This document shows positions 49,001 to 59,799 of a stretch of DNA of 64,000 nucleotides, piece by piece. Both the position numbers and the translations under genes were made by a program. The notes under the pieces are model-generated. The model did not search any database. It was not told the DNA's origin and saw only the letters and a program-made list of their open reading frames with translations. The stretch is from Owenia fusiformis (Eukaryota; Annelida; Polychaeta; Sabellida; Oweniidae). How positions within the stretch are numbered: the stretch's first letter is position 1; the number at the start of each line of letters is the position of its first letter. The stretch spans positions 23,797,564-23,861,563 of the forward strand of contig CAIIXF020000007.1 in assembly GCA_903813345.2 (NCBI GenBank), in the 5' to 3' direction.

Positions 49001-52000
49001 TTTACTGAAAGATTGTAGAATAAAAAATCTAAACCATCCTTATCTATTTTATTCCAATATATTATGTTAACTTGAGTAGATCTTGAGTAAAAACTTCGAT
49101 GAAAACCTGTCTGTACCATGTTTACCAATTTCAGAGCTATGGTAAATAGCGTTTCACAAAAAGTAGGCCAAGGGGGTGCAGCACCCCCCTCTGGTTATGA
49201 AAACCAAGCATCTCAACATGAAGTCAGAGACAGTTTAGTTAATCTACAAAATGATATTAAGCATTTAATAAATAAACCGGTAAGCTTGAGTTATAGCATG
49301 CTTGAGTTATAGCATGCTTGTGTTATAGCATGCTTGTGTTACAGCATGCTTGTGTTATAGCATGTCCATTGTAGCATGTTGTTGCAAGTAAATGTGTTGT
49401 TAAAATGGCAGCCTACATATTAGTTTATGATCATATTTCCATTTCCTAGAGATTTTTACCTATAAAATGATAATTTTTTTTGTACAAATCTATTATATGT
49501 TCTTATGATATGACATGTGAGGTTTAGGCTACATAACAGCAGGATATAGAATTGATATATTGGGGAAGTGAGACATACATTATATCTCCCACTGTGTATT
49601 CCCGCTCTAATATTCCTGAGAAAACGTTTTTGTTCAGTGTAGAAACAATTTATATATTTTGCTAAAGTGAAACTCACAAAATGGATTCTGCAGATGGTAG
49701 AATTTCTCTTGACCAAAATTCTGATGGTTTTTCGAAAATAATGGGAATGAGAATGCTTTAAAGAAACCTGGATATGGGTATCCTGAAAACCTCACTTGTG
49801 AAACCTCACTTGTCAAGGGATAAATTAGTTATGTGAGTGGGATTTGTATCTAGTTTTCTTATTCAAGTAAAATTGTCTAGGAAATATCTGAGATCATGAA
49901 CTAATCTAAAGGCTGTATATAGATGGAGTAATAGTTGGTTGGACTTTGTAGTTTCATTCCCCTTTTAGCAAGAAAATATGCTTCTTGCACCAGATATATT
50001 TGAAGTGAAGGTTTTTCCTGGAATTTCAGACACCGCAAAATGATATCTTCCTTCTTTTTTGTTTCTGAAAATTAAGCCAGAGAGACAATTTATTGCAGAA
50101 CACATCAATTTTGGAAGGAAAATCTTGACATACTGTCATTTAGCCTTCACACTTCAAAAGTACATATTTTTACATTTCAGTCAAAATTTCCTGAATATAC
50201 TAATACATATACTTGTATATGCCATTTTAAATTGATAACAATAGCCCGAAAATGTAAAGAATGCATGCCAATAAACGGGGAAGTAGTCTTCAAACCATGA
50301 TTCTGACACATTAACTGCAAAGTCTATACTTCTATACTCCATATACTTTAGTGTTATTGTAAGCTATACACACTGTTTATACTCACTTCTATCACACCTT
50401 TTCTCTATAGGTACGTCATAGAGCAAATTCACACCAAGACCTCGTCTCTGTCTGGGAGCACAGGTGGAGGTAGTGCAGGAGGTTACGACTCCGGCAAAAT
50501 CTTAGATAATATTGGCAGTCTTCAGGATAGCATGAGAAGCTTGTTGAATAAACCAGATGTATGTACATGGTCCTTCCTTGGAGTTGGAGGTTTTTTCTGT
50601 CTTTTTTTCAGGATTTGATTTGGTTTTGGTTTTCTTGGTATTCCATCCACGTATATTTTTTAGCATAAAGATATGGGACACTGGTGGAGGATTGGATAAT
50701 ATTTAAATTTTGTTTTTTGATTTTCTTGATCTTTTATGTTCACATAAGTATACTGTGCTTGTATTGCATGTTTCTAGTGAATATTGAGACTTTGTTTAAT
50801 TATATCTTAAGCTTTCAGATCGGAAGGTGGATTTGATTTATTTTGACAAGGCTTATTTTATATATAAACATTGTATAAATACTAATACTGTTTTAATAGT
50901 CAACAAATGCTATGCATTTTCTCATAGTATAAAATTAAAATCATTTTTTCCATTTCAATAATGTAAGTGGAACATATACCCACTAGGGTGTCCAGCGGCT
51001 TGTTTTTTATAGTGTATATTATTTAAGAATTATGAAATAAATAAATTGAATTAAAATTGAAAATTTAAAAGTGTTTCTGAAACAATTTGACTTGAGTTCT
51101 TAAATTAAAATCAAATTTTAATTATTTCAATCACCTTGTAGCAGTATAGTATACCTTTACAGAATTTTAGTGTCACTCAAAGCCCTAAGAAATGAACTAT
51201 ACCAAAGCAGCCCTCATTTCATTAAATAGCACTTTAACTTCTTAAATGACCACATTTCTTAGGGCTATGTGCTAGCCTATTTCATTGACTTTAGTCTGAA
51301 TGATCATGTGCTTTCTTTGACTTGCAGGCAGCAGTGCCAGTGTGTCCTGTGATAGAGACTCCAAAGTGTGTCAGCTCTACCCTACTTCTAGTCTTTTTAG
51401 CAGTCCAGACTGTCATATTCATAGGATACATGGCCTATAAGTAAGTTGATGCATGCTTACTAGGATTCATAGGATACCGCCACCTTGCTTTTTGTTGTAG
51501 TCATTTCTGAATAAATTGTTTGTAAAATTATTCTGAATTTCAACCTTGTCTTTTTATACCACTATAATTTATGCTTCCACAATAAAGAAAATTTTCAAAC
51601 TATTTTTGGACACAAATATTTCACTTTGCTCCTCCTTATCTTTCATTCTTCCATGAAACCTGTCTAAAGTGGGTGCTTACGTCATTGTAAATTGTTCACA
51701 TTTAGAGGTCCAATATTATGGGAGTCAAACATGAGATATCCAAAATGGGTTTAAAACATTCACTGTATGGGAATTTCAATTCAACATATAGATGTTTGCA
51801 TAAACCAGGTTGACTTAACTAGTTGCTGCGTTATAACTGAATCCTTTAAAAATAGAATGAGTAACCTCACTTGTTTGATTACTCTCAAAAGGGCCACAAA
51901 AACACCCCACCCCATTGAAACTTAAACCCTGGTCCCATGACACTTGGAATAGTGTACTATAAACATTTAATATAATAAAGGTAATCCCTTACGCTTGTCT

Positions 52001-52105
52001 GCTTAAGAAAGATGTCACTACTTGTATTACAATGAACAAGCTTCAGAATATTTATTTTTGTTTTTCAGGAGCAGTAAAGAAGCTGCAGCCAAGAAATTTT
52101 ATTAG
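40089..52105 (+). CDS. LMAN1: LMAN1 / ERGIC-53, mannose-binding cargo receptor
   Basis: Exons: 40089-40251, 42881-42937, 43669-43766, 44047-44216, 44710-44809, 45268-45391, 45776-45834, 46113-46201, then 46631-46688 or 46900-46960, 48203-48397, 48608-48702, then 49135-49279 or 50411-50558, 51328-51440 and 52069-52105. Phases agree throughout, giving 500-502 residues against 510 in human. LMAN1 cycles between ER and Golgi and carries glycoproteins. Residues 1-22 are a signal peptide (start MANKISFF). The L-type lectin domain follows (FEYKLSFKGPHL, WEVEMTFRVTGRGRLGADGL, FGSSDMWNGLAVFFDSFDND, ATGGLADDHDV), with the Asp/Asn Ca2+- and sugar-binding residues kept. Next come a coiled-coil stalk, two Cys before the membrane (CPVIETPKC) that correspond to the oligomerising pair, and a membrane segment (STLLLVFLAVQTVIFIGYMA). 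The tail ends KKFY, close to human KKFF, which carries the ER-retrieval di-lysine and the exit signal. Confidence 0.95.
40983..41535. mobile_element. Foldback element in LMAN1 intron 1
   Basis: The left arm (about 40983-41062) has CGTGCCAGGACTATAGTCCT, TTTTGCCTGTACGATTACAA and GGGAGAATTTTCTACGC. It is the imperfect reverse complement of the right arm (about 41442-41535). The arms enclose about 380 bp of unique sequence. No transposase frame was seen, and no clear target duplication was identified. Confidence 0.6.
41606..41948. mobile_element. Palindromic MITE flanked by TTAA
   Basis: The arms 41606-41735 and about 41815-41948 are near-perfect inverted repeats. They start GGTAAGTCTGCATGTTCGG and contain CACATTGTCTACATCTTTCA. 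The 343-bp element lies between two TTAA tetranucleotides (41602-41605 and 41949-41952). A TTAA duplication is the mark of piggyBac-type transposition. The spacer of about 80 bp has no frame. Confidence 0.7.
42709..42838 (+). repeat. Dispersed GTCC-rich element, internal fragment
   Basis: It contains AACTCAAATACCATTCGCTC, GATTTTGTTCATATTTTGTA, CACACATATACCCTATGGGG-like sequence and AAATGGCGGCCCATTTT. It matches 12910-13035 of copy 1. It lies just upstream of LMAN1 exon 2. Confidence 0.6.
44869..44927 (-). repeat. Inverted partner of the 46681-46740 repeat
   Basis: The reverse complement reads ATAAATGGGTAGGTGGCTCT, then ATTTTCAAAATGAAGGTCGA and CAGAGTGGATTT. It matches the exon end, splice donor and intron start at 46681-46740 with few differences. 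Confidence 0.75.
45501..45536. repeat. Short perfect palindrome, copy 2
   Basis: CCATGGGCTTTCAA and TTGAAAGCCCATG are separated by about eight bases. It matches the palindrome at 27642 and lies in an LMAN1 intron. Confidence 0.75.
46631..46688 (+). CDS. LMAN1: LMAN1 alternative exon 9a
   Basis: This 58-nt exon has acceptor TTTACCAG and donor GTAGGT. It enters in phase 2 and leaves in phase 0. It encodes DYRKEHPDAKTDDTEDEDKW in the luminal stalk, where human LMAN1 has FQKGHPDLQGQP. It competes with 46900-46960, and joining both gives an immediate frame break (ATA CAA AGC TGA). The last codons and the donor overlap a repeat also present in inverted form at 44869-44927. Confidence 0.8.
46900..46960 (+). 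CDS. LMAN1: LMAN1 alternative exon 9b
   Basis: This 61-nt exon has acceptor ATTTGCCAG and donor GTGAGA. It enters in phase 2 and leaves in phase 0, as 9a does. It encodes EYKAEHPNVANLNEEYNPDD plus W. It aligns with 9a as [DE]Y[RK]xEHP..., ending in DxW or DDW. It appears to be a tandem exon duplicate. It is less charged than 9a and one codon longer. Confidence 0.75.
49135..49279 (+). CDS. LMAN1: LMAN1 alternative exon 12a
   Basis: This 145-nt exon has acceptor CAATTTCAG and donor GTAAGC. It enters in phase 2 and leaves in phase 0. It encodes a helical start (AMVNSVSQKVGQ), a GGAAPPSGYENQ linker and a helical end, NLQNDIKHLINKP. It lies before the exon with the Cys pair and membrane span. Confidence 0.8.
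49282..49372. repeat. Tandem repeat, about 17-18 bp unit
   Basis: About five copies of GTTATAGCATGCTTGTGT start two bases after the end of LMAN1 exon 12a. They may influence recognition of its donor. Confidence 0.85.
50411..50558 (+). CDS. LMAN1: LMAN1 alternative exon 12b
   Basis: This 148-nt exon has acceptor TTCTCTATAG and donor GTATGT. It enters in phase 2 and leaves in phase 0. It encodes YVIEQIHTKTSSLSGSTGGG, SAGGYDSGKILDNI, then GSLQDSMRSLLNKPD. Its plan is the same as 12a: helix, Gly/Ser linker with a GY, then helix ending in LxNKP. Joining 12a to 12b in the frame left by 12a reads into TAG after about 20 codons, so only one can be used per mRNA. Confidence 0.8.
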
Positions 52106-55100
52106 GGTAATAATGAAAAATATCAGGAGGGGATATTCAGAATATCACACATCAGGTGGCCAATAAGACCTGCAAAGACAGTGTCACTGCAGTATTACAC
52201 AAGAAGAAACCGTTGGATCTTATAGGATAACATATTATAGTCAAAATATAATGATTTTATATTCTTTTAATTCACATAAAGACTACAAAGTCATTAAAGT
52301 CTTCACAATTGTTCATATTATGTTTTAAATATAACATGAACAAAAGATGAACATGTATCCTTTGTTAACTGAAGAGAGGATTTTAGACGCAAGTAGGCAA
52401 ACTGTTCTGAATTTCGAGATACATCCCTAATAAAATTTCTGAGATAATATTTAACACAAAGTCGATCTCATGATTGAGAACTACCTTTTTATAAACACTG
52501 TTCAATTCCATATCATTCATGGGAACAGAGAGTATGTTAATTCAGTCTTTCTGCAACTTTTCACAAATTTTCATCCAAATATTTATCATTCATATCATAT
52601 GCATTCTATCGATACCTGTTAGAGGTTCAAGCCTCGCCATTTATATTGTGGAAAGTTGCGGGGAATCTGACGTCTTGATATGAATCTATAAAATGTATTT
52701 TTATTTCACATAATGTTAAAGATAATGTAAGGGTATATGCCCTGGGGTATATGCAATACTAGCTAAGAGCATGAATATTCTTTAGATTTCAATATTGTGT
52801 AATTATAGCAAGGCATTTATGATTCCGATTTAGCTTTATATTTTTCAGAAATACAATATTTCACTATAAAGGTGTAGATATATAATAGCAAGGATATGTG
52901 CAATTTAGGCTAGTGTGAATAAATAAAATGTTTGGCTTATTCACGCTCATTTATTTTTCAAATGTTATACCATGCTACTTTTGTGGAAAATAAACCATAA
53001 GTTCATGTTTTATGAAAGAAATAAGTGCTGTATTCACCACAGTCGGCCAAACTAGAATATTAGAAAAGCAAAAAGCTTCATCATTGAAATTTCTACAATG
53101 ATGAAGCAATGTTAAACATAGAATTTAATTACTCTAGCTCCATTTGTGTTTAGATAATAATATATGCATCTGAATCTTAAAGTATAAAGGCTCATATTTT
53201 TGTCATTTTGAAATATGACAATGTTATGCATTATCTACATGATGTACCTCAAATCTAATCAAAGGTGTGAAATGTGTGATATTCACAGAATATTAATCAT
53301 TTGTATGGGAAAAGTTTACTAAATGAATTGTTATTAAGAATTTCAAATTATAGATGTATAATGTATTATTTATTGGAAATGCCACTATCTCACCCATCGT
53401 ATTTTCATGAAAAGAAATTTCCACCGGAAAAGAATATTTTTACAGATTTTTCGATGATATTTGAGAACCTAAAAGTGCAGAGTTTATTTATATTTAGTCT
53501 GATATTTTTAACGAGATAGTTATATTTAATATTGATATCCCTCCTTGAATTGAAATATATTGAACCCACCAGAATATCATTGTGCAATGTGTATGGTTGT
53601 ACAGCTGAACTTACAAAGTTGATTACATTCAAGGATCTAATTAAATGTATTAAAACAACAAGAAGAACCAATAAGGAGAAAAATAAAATGTAGGATAGAA
53701 CTTTATATTATAAATGATAGTGTTGGTGTCTTATTGTGCCTTATAACTAACCTTGGTGCTTTTTATTATTAGAATTTTAATATTTTTATTTTGGCATTAT
53801 GTTAAGGTGGGACTTGCTGCATAGAATTGTTTTTAATTTATCAGATAGCTTTAACAAATAAGATTGGGTAGGCATATGAGTTTCTATTATTTTTAGCCTC
53901 AGGATACAGTCTCGAGTTATAATTCCATTTGATTTGCTTTGTATGGCAATGATGTGTCATTTCAAAATTGACCACCGATGATGACAGCAGAAATTATGGC
54001 ATAAAGGCCACTGATGTTTATATATTATTTAACTGCTATTTAAAAGCTATGACACACCCAATATAATTTGTAATTGGGGTGTGTCATGAATTCTACCTTT
54101 TGGTTTTAAGTTAGATCTGGATTGAAGTTGAGAACGTTATTTTAAAGTATCGACATTAGGCCTACGTGTCTAGTGAGGCTTTTTGTCAAATAAAAAGAGG
54201 CAAAAAAGCATAGGTTCAGAAATGGAATAATATCGACCTTTTATATAATATGAAAATAGCTAGGGTTATCACCAAACATTCCAGTTTTCAGCTCACAAAA
54301 AACACCCTCATTTTGAGAAGAGAAAAATATATAAGTTATTAGTTAACACTAAAGATGTTTTAAAATTCATTCATCCTTTAATCTTAACCCCTTCATTGCA
54401 ATTAAAAAATTGCCAAGTTTTGTTCATGTGTCATGTTAATTGTTGCAATTTTAACTTATATAATTAAGGCACTTTGGGCTATTGTGTTCATGTGTTTCTG
54501 TGAAGTGTATATCTTAATAAAAATACATATTGTAATATACTGCACAATGCAATCAACAAATATGTACTACTGACTTATGTGCTATAAACTTTACAGTAAA
54601 GTAGTTCAAATTGTTAATAATATTTTCATTATTATTTGAAGTATCATAGTTTGAATTGATTTATTTTTTAAATATTCTTTTGTCATAAAGACCAAGCCAA
54701 TAATATTAACCCAACGTACTAAGATTCTTGCCTCTAAATCTTTACATTTTACAGCTAATGAAGCTTTTACTTTAAAGTATTAACATACATTGTTTGGTTA
54801 TATGACAAGTTTAATGGCTGTAGATAAATCTTTACAAATAAAGTAAAACCTGTCTTGTCCAAACACCACTGGGATTGGCTGAAAATATTCAGATTGACAG
54901 GGGTTCACATTTGGAGGCTTCTTAGTGGAAGTCTATATCAGTTTGAAAAAGTGGGACCGAAAAAATTCACATTAAGCATGTTAAGAGGTTTTTAGATTTG
55001 ATAGTTGTTCGGCTATACAGGTTTTATGTATGTGCCTTCCTTATATTGCCTAGAGCCCTGTAAATGAGTACATTAAATATGATTTACAGTAAATAAGTAC

Positions 55101-55620
55101 ATTTATTGTGTTGTGTTTGTTATTAAGAAAGTGTTGTGAAATCATGTTCTGTGCATTAATTAATTATGTTCATGAATTTTTATTAAATGTCATAATTATT
55201 ATTGTTTTTAAAAGTATGCTGTTATTTAAAATGTTTTCTAATATGTACAGATTTAGAACGAATTATGTTTTAATTTAGAGATGTTGATTTGTAAAAAATG
55301 TGAAAATGTTTATATTTGGAATACAAGAGGTGAAGGTTTGGGATACTTGATAAAACCAAATATATTTGAATACAATTTTGGTGATGGTTTACGTGAATAC
55401 TAAGGTTAGTTCACAAATCAATGAAATCATACTGTCAACAATTAAACATAATTGAGTTCCAATCTGCCCATTTTACTATTATTTTGTGGTTTAAAAATGT
55501 ATGCATCGTTCAGTTACAGTATCATTTAGCCCTGTGCAGTCATTCATATCATGCACAGTATTGATAATAGTAAACATGTCTGCTGTCAAAGTATATTAAA
55601 ATAAAAAAATGAAATAATAT
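52106..55620 (+). other. Presumed LMAN1 3' UTR and flank
   Basis: This is AT-rich sequence without supported coding exons. Candidate polyadenylation signals are AATAAA at 52918 and 52922 and several further right (for example 54836 and 55600). Nothing else was recognised. The transcript end cannot be fixed from sequence. Confidence 0.4.
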
Positions 55621-57295
55621 ATTTTTTGTTTTCAATTTCATTCTTTATTTTGCCATCTTCACCTTAGCTTACCCACTGTTCAACTGACATATGTATTTTG
55701 GCCCCTCTGCGATCTTGATTTCCAAGGTTTGAAGTTTTATATTTCAGTATCATAACTCATATCCAACAATGGCTAGAATGAAAAAATTGGATCCACAAAG
55801 AAATTGATGATTTTGCATAATTGGTGTTTGGAGATGTTTTAAGTTGAGTTTTAATGTCCAAATACTTGAAAAGCAGCAATTACCATAAGTAGCAAAATAT
55901 GTTTATAAAAATGAGAGATCAGTCTATCAAAGAACCAAACCCAATATGAATAATTGATATTTGAGTTTAAGGTTTGCTTACTACGTATTGTAATAGCTAC
56001 CATTTTTCATCCTCCTAAGCAGGTGTCCAGAATCCGTACCTCCTTCCTCCCCCTGCTATAATCAATTTGGAAGCGCCCGATTAAACTGAATCGCGTGATC
56101 TAATTATGCGTAATGACTTATACATGATTTCTGTCACAGTATTGCGACAGCCAATCAGATTGCGAGTTCTTAATCGGGGAAATGCTAACTGCTTATCGCA
56201 GGGGGTAGAAAAAAAGAATATATTCTGGATTTTGAAGCCCTGAGATCGGAGGATGCCATTTTTTGGTGATCCAAGTTCACTCACTTTGTTACCATAACCA
56301 TTTGCGATATCTGATCACGTTTGAAGATGTTCTGGTGTTTAAAAGCTGGACCACACATAAACATACTTTCTTAAAGGAGAATCAGATCTAGCTAGTTAAG
56401 TGGGCTTAACAAAATATTGTTTCAATTTTAAAACATTTTTGGCTCATATCATTCCTTGTCATGTCTATTTCCTAAAAAACACCAAGTTGCATACTCATTT
56501 CAGGAAAACTTAAAAATAACATATTATATTCCTATAAATATTGTCACCATTTTTTTTTATTAATAGGAAGAATTTAAATATTGTTTTTGCACTTTGAATC
56601 TTATTGATAAAACAATGCGGATCTTTTGTGAGATGGTATTTTTGGGATTGTAAAGAATAGATTGGTTGATCAATTGTATATGTTACTTGCAATTTTGTCA
56701 CCCCCTATAGATCTGATTCTGCCATACAATTCATTTCCCATGTTTCTCAATGTTGACATAAAAACTATAAGATTTATATAGATAATCTTTTATTACATGT
56801 TTTATGGCTGTATATATAATATAAAGACAACAATGTATTAAAACCTACATTGACCTACAAATCTGCTTATACTACAATATACATTTTTAAGAAAAATATT
56901 TCTATTTCGTCATACACCAACAATATCTCTTCACATTACAAATATTCATTCAACTCACGATGTTGTTATGTTCTTAACCCTAGAGGTCTGTCAAAAGAAG
57001 TTTTGGATTCAATCCAGCGGATCTTTTCAACACATGTGGCAAAATATCATTGCAAGATTGACATTACAATTTTGACAAATAGCTCTTTTAATCATGATGA
57101 CACATGGGGCTAACCATATCACAATCTCCGAGCAACTTGTTCAATGATGTTATGTATTCTCTCTTGCAGATGTTTTGTTTGCAGATATTTTGAGCTCGTT
57201 AGTTACAGTAGAAGTTGTCATTTAGAAATACGATAGTTGAAATGTGTTTGTTAAAAACCGCAACAAAATTGTTAACAACGCATTTCCATGCAAAA
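55621..57295. other. Intergenic with one old dispersed repeat
   Basis: The stretch 56630-56725 (GCAATTTTGTCACCCCCTA, GATCTGATTCTGCC) resembles 14260-14330 in the CSRNP intron, so it is a diverged dispersed repeat. Nothing else was recognised, and the open frames are short and unsupported. Confidence 0.4.
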
Positions 57296-57358
57296 TGTCA
57301 CCACCTGCCATTTGTTCGAAAATTTGGAGACTTTATGTCATCAATTGGGGTGGTGACA
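57296..57358 (+). repeat. TGTCACCAC element, shortest copy
   Basis: This 63-bp copy starts TGTCACCACCTGCCATTTGT, includes TTGGAGACTTTATGTCATCA and ends GGTGGTGACA. It contains only the two ends of the family and lacks the GCCAACCGCC centre. Confidence 0.7.
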
Positions 57359-57884
57359 TAAAAATGATTTAAACTCTTAAAAATGTAATCTCATGATGTC
57401 ATTCATTACCAAGATAGTTTTAGATTCCCAGGAAAAAAAGTGAAATTAACATCTGCAGAGAAGAAGGCAGGAAAGCAACAAATGATTAATGAAGCGCAAT
57501 GGACATATGCCCATATCATTCATTTCAACAAAACATTTTTGCCAAAGCACCATATTAGATGTAACATCAAAATTATATATATCCTCTGTGAAATAACCAG
57601 CAAAATCCTGAAAATTACAAACCTCACATGATAATGCATACGTTATCTCATTTGCATACTCGACTACAACAATATCACAATTTTTTGACTTATAACTAAG
57701 AATGGACTGTACAAAAACTGATATTTTCTGGGTTTTTAATCATATGCAGTTAGTGGTGTTTTAACTGAATGAAACTAAATATTACACACCGCCTATTGCA
57801 TTTACTGGTGTGATTAATGATTAATATGTACTTATTTACACAACATTTATGATGTGTAGCAGGCAGATGTAACCACATACTCTT

Positions 57885-58235
57885 TTAGAGGTGTCACGGA
57901 TACCCGATTTTGTTCCGATCCGTGGAACACAAATTGAGAATTTCGGTTCGGTTCCGGAACAAGAACATTTCACCCATGCACAACTTTTGGCCCTTAAATC
58001 ACCTCAAAACAGCATTTTTCTTTCAATATTTTGCACCAAAAGAGGTTCATTCTTTTCACTCCTTCTCATTGAAAAGTTTTGAAGAGCTTTTCGCTACCAA
58101 TAGACCTAGATAATCAACTTATTTTAATCTTATACACGCAGTCACTCTGTTCCGAACTGTTCCGAAATTGTTCCGTTCCGAAGCAAATTGTTCCGAACCG
58201 AACCGAACCGTTCCGATTGTTCCATGACATCTCTA
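57885..58235. mobile_element. hAT-like MITE with 8-bp target duplication
   Basis: The ends are TTAGAGGTGTCACGGAT at the left and the complement of TTAGAGATGTCATGGA at the right. The perfect 8-bp repeat ATACTCTT lies at 57877-57884 and 58236-58243. The interior is rich in TTCCG and GGAAC motifs (TTCGGTTCGGTTCCGGAAC). The element is about 350 bp and has no transposase. Open frames in it are incidental. Confidence 0.75.
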
Positions 58236-58697
58236 ATACTCTTACATATACTGTATCTTTTATCTTGGAATAATATAAATGATGCAACACTGTAAATAAA
58301 TAAAATTCATATTTCATTCCAATGGTTAGAATAAAATGTCAAACAATGAATATCCACTACATTTACAACTGTATTTACTTTCGTGCACTTCATAATTGGG
58401 GTAAAGAGAATATTTGAACTATACAGTGTACAATGTATATCACAAGTTGATTCATTGTAAAATTAGCCAAAATGTAAGTACATGTCCTAGTCCCCACACT
58501 GTAAGACAATATATAGCATCATTCCCCTCTGTGCTATCCCCTCTAATTCTCTCTGAGGAATACTTTTTTAAAACATTCAAACATTCTTTAACCTACTGTA
58601 CTCTTCTTATTTCTATGGATACTAGGAATAACTAAATAAAGACTGTTTGGGCAAATAAATCACTGGTTGTACCAAAATTATCATTTCGTTCATTTCC

Positions 58698-59758
58698 AGG
58701 TCGTTCAATAAGTTCCCGGAAAAACGCTCTCATTTTGTTAGTTTGTGGTATTTTTTATTGAAATTTTCACAGTATGTGTAAACTATATTTAGAATTTATG
58801 TATAGAAATATTTGTATACAATATTTCATATTTATTAACTTATCCTTGATAACGTGACGTCATAAATGGGTATGCGGGGCACTATTTTGACGTTAAAATT
58901 ACACAATTTTCAATTTATTCATCATATGTTCACATTTTTTGTATTTGTTTTATTTCAACTGAATAAACAGTCCTATTGCCATGGTAACTATGTGACATCA
59001 TATTACTGCTGTACAAGATGCAAAAATTCTTGGAATTGATGACATCCTACATATTTGCATGACATCACACAACTAATGCATGACATCAGTCATTAGTCAG
59101 ACACCAAAATGGCTACTGCAGGAGGGGATGCAGATTTGCTCAGAAAATAACTCATTATGCAGATATAAGAAGCTCTATCCGTTTCTGTGTCATGGACAAT
59201 CTATCAAAAGAAGAAACTTTATTCACCCTATTCACCTGATACGGCAGTATTAGATTTCGCTGTTTTCAACAGATTGAAGGAAGCTCTGAGGGGGATTCGC
59301 TTTGGCTCAGTTGATGATCTTAAAGCAGGTGTTCAGAATCCACTAAAGGAGAAGTTTCAAGCTGGGTTCCGTGACCAATACAAGCAATGGGTTCAGAGAC
59401 AGAGGCTATGAATTCAACACGATGGTTCATATTTTGAGCATTTGATGTAGATGACAGTGGAGGACTATGTGAACATATAATCTAACAAGCATATTAAGAC
59501 ATCAAAGGGTGTTAAATATATCGTAAAATGTGACTAAAACGTTTAGATTTAATGAAACCGTAATACTAAACAGTGCCCCGCATACCCTTTTGTGACGTCA
59601 CATGATGTTGGATAACTTAAAAACTAGTTAGACATTTTCAAATTAATTTGATACAATAATTTGAAAATAAATTACACACATACTGTGAAAATTTCAATGA
59701 AAAATATTATAAACTAATAAAATGAGAGTGTTTTTCCGGGAACTTATTGAACGACCTG
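58698..59758 (+). mobile_element. Mariner-type element, defective
   Basis: Long terminal inverted repeats of about 190-200 bp start CCAGGTCGTTCAATAAGTTC at each end and include CCCGGAAAAACGCTCTCATT and a TATGCGGGGCACT block. Between them lies a partial transposase frame (59187-59411). The GGTCGTTCAATAAGTTCCCGG end is of Tc1/mariner character. A TA duplication is not clear at the left edge. Confidence 0.7.
59187..59411 (+). pseudogene. Mariner-like transposase C-terminal remnant
   Basis: The frame has LYSPYSPDTAVLDFAVFNRL, KEALRGIRFGSVDDLKAGVQ, then a basic tail. This corresponds to the last part of mariner-type transposases, where the usual motif is HSPYSPDLAPxDFxLFxxLK with the third catalytic acidic residue. 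The helix-turn-helix region and the first two catalytic Asp are absent, so it is a remnant and cannot be a complete enzyme. Confidence 0.65.
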
Positions 59759-59799
59759 GTACAATTGTAGAAATAGGTAGTGGAATTTAGTCAATGAGT

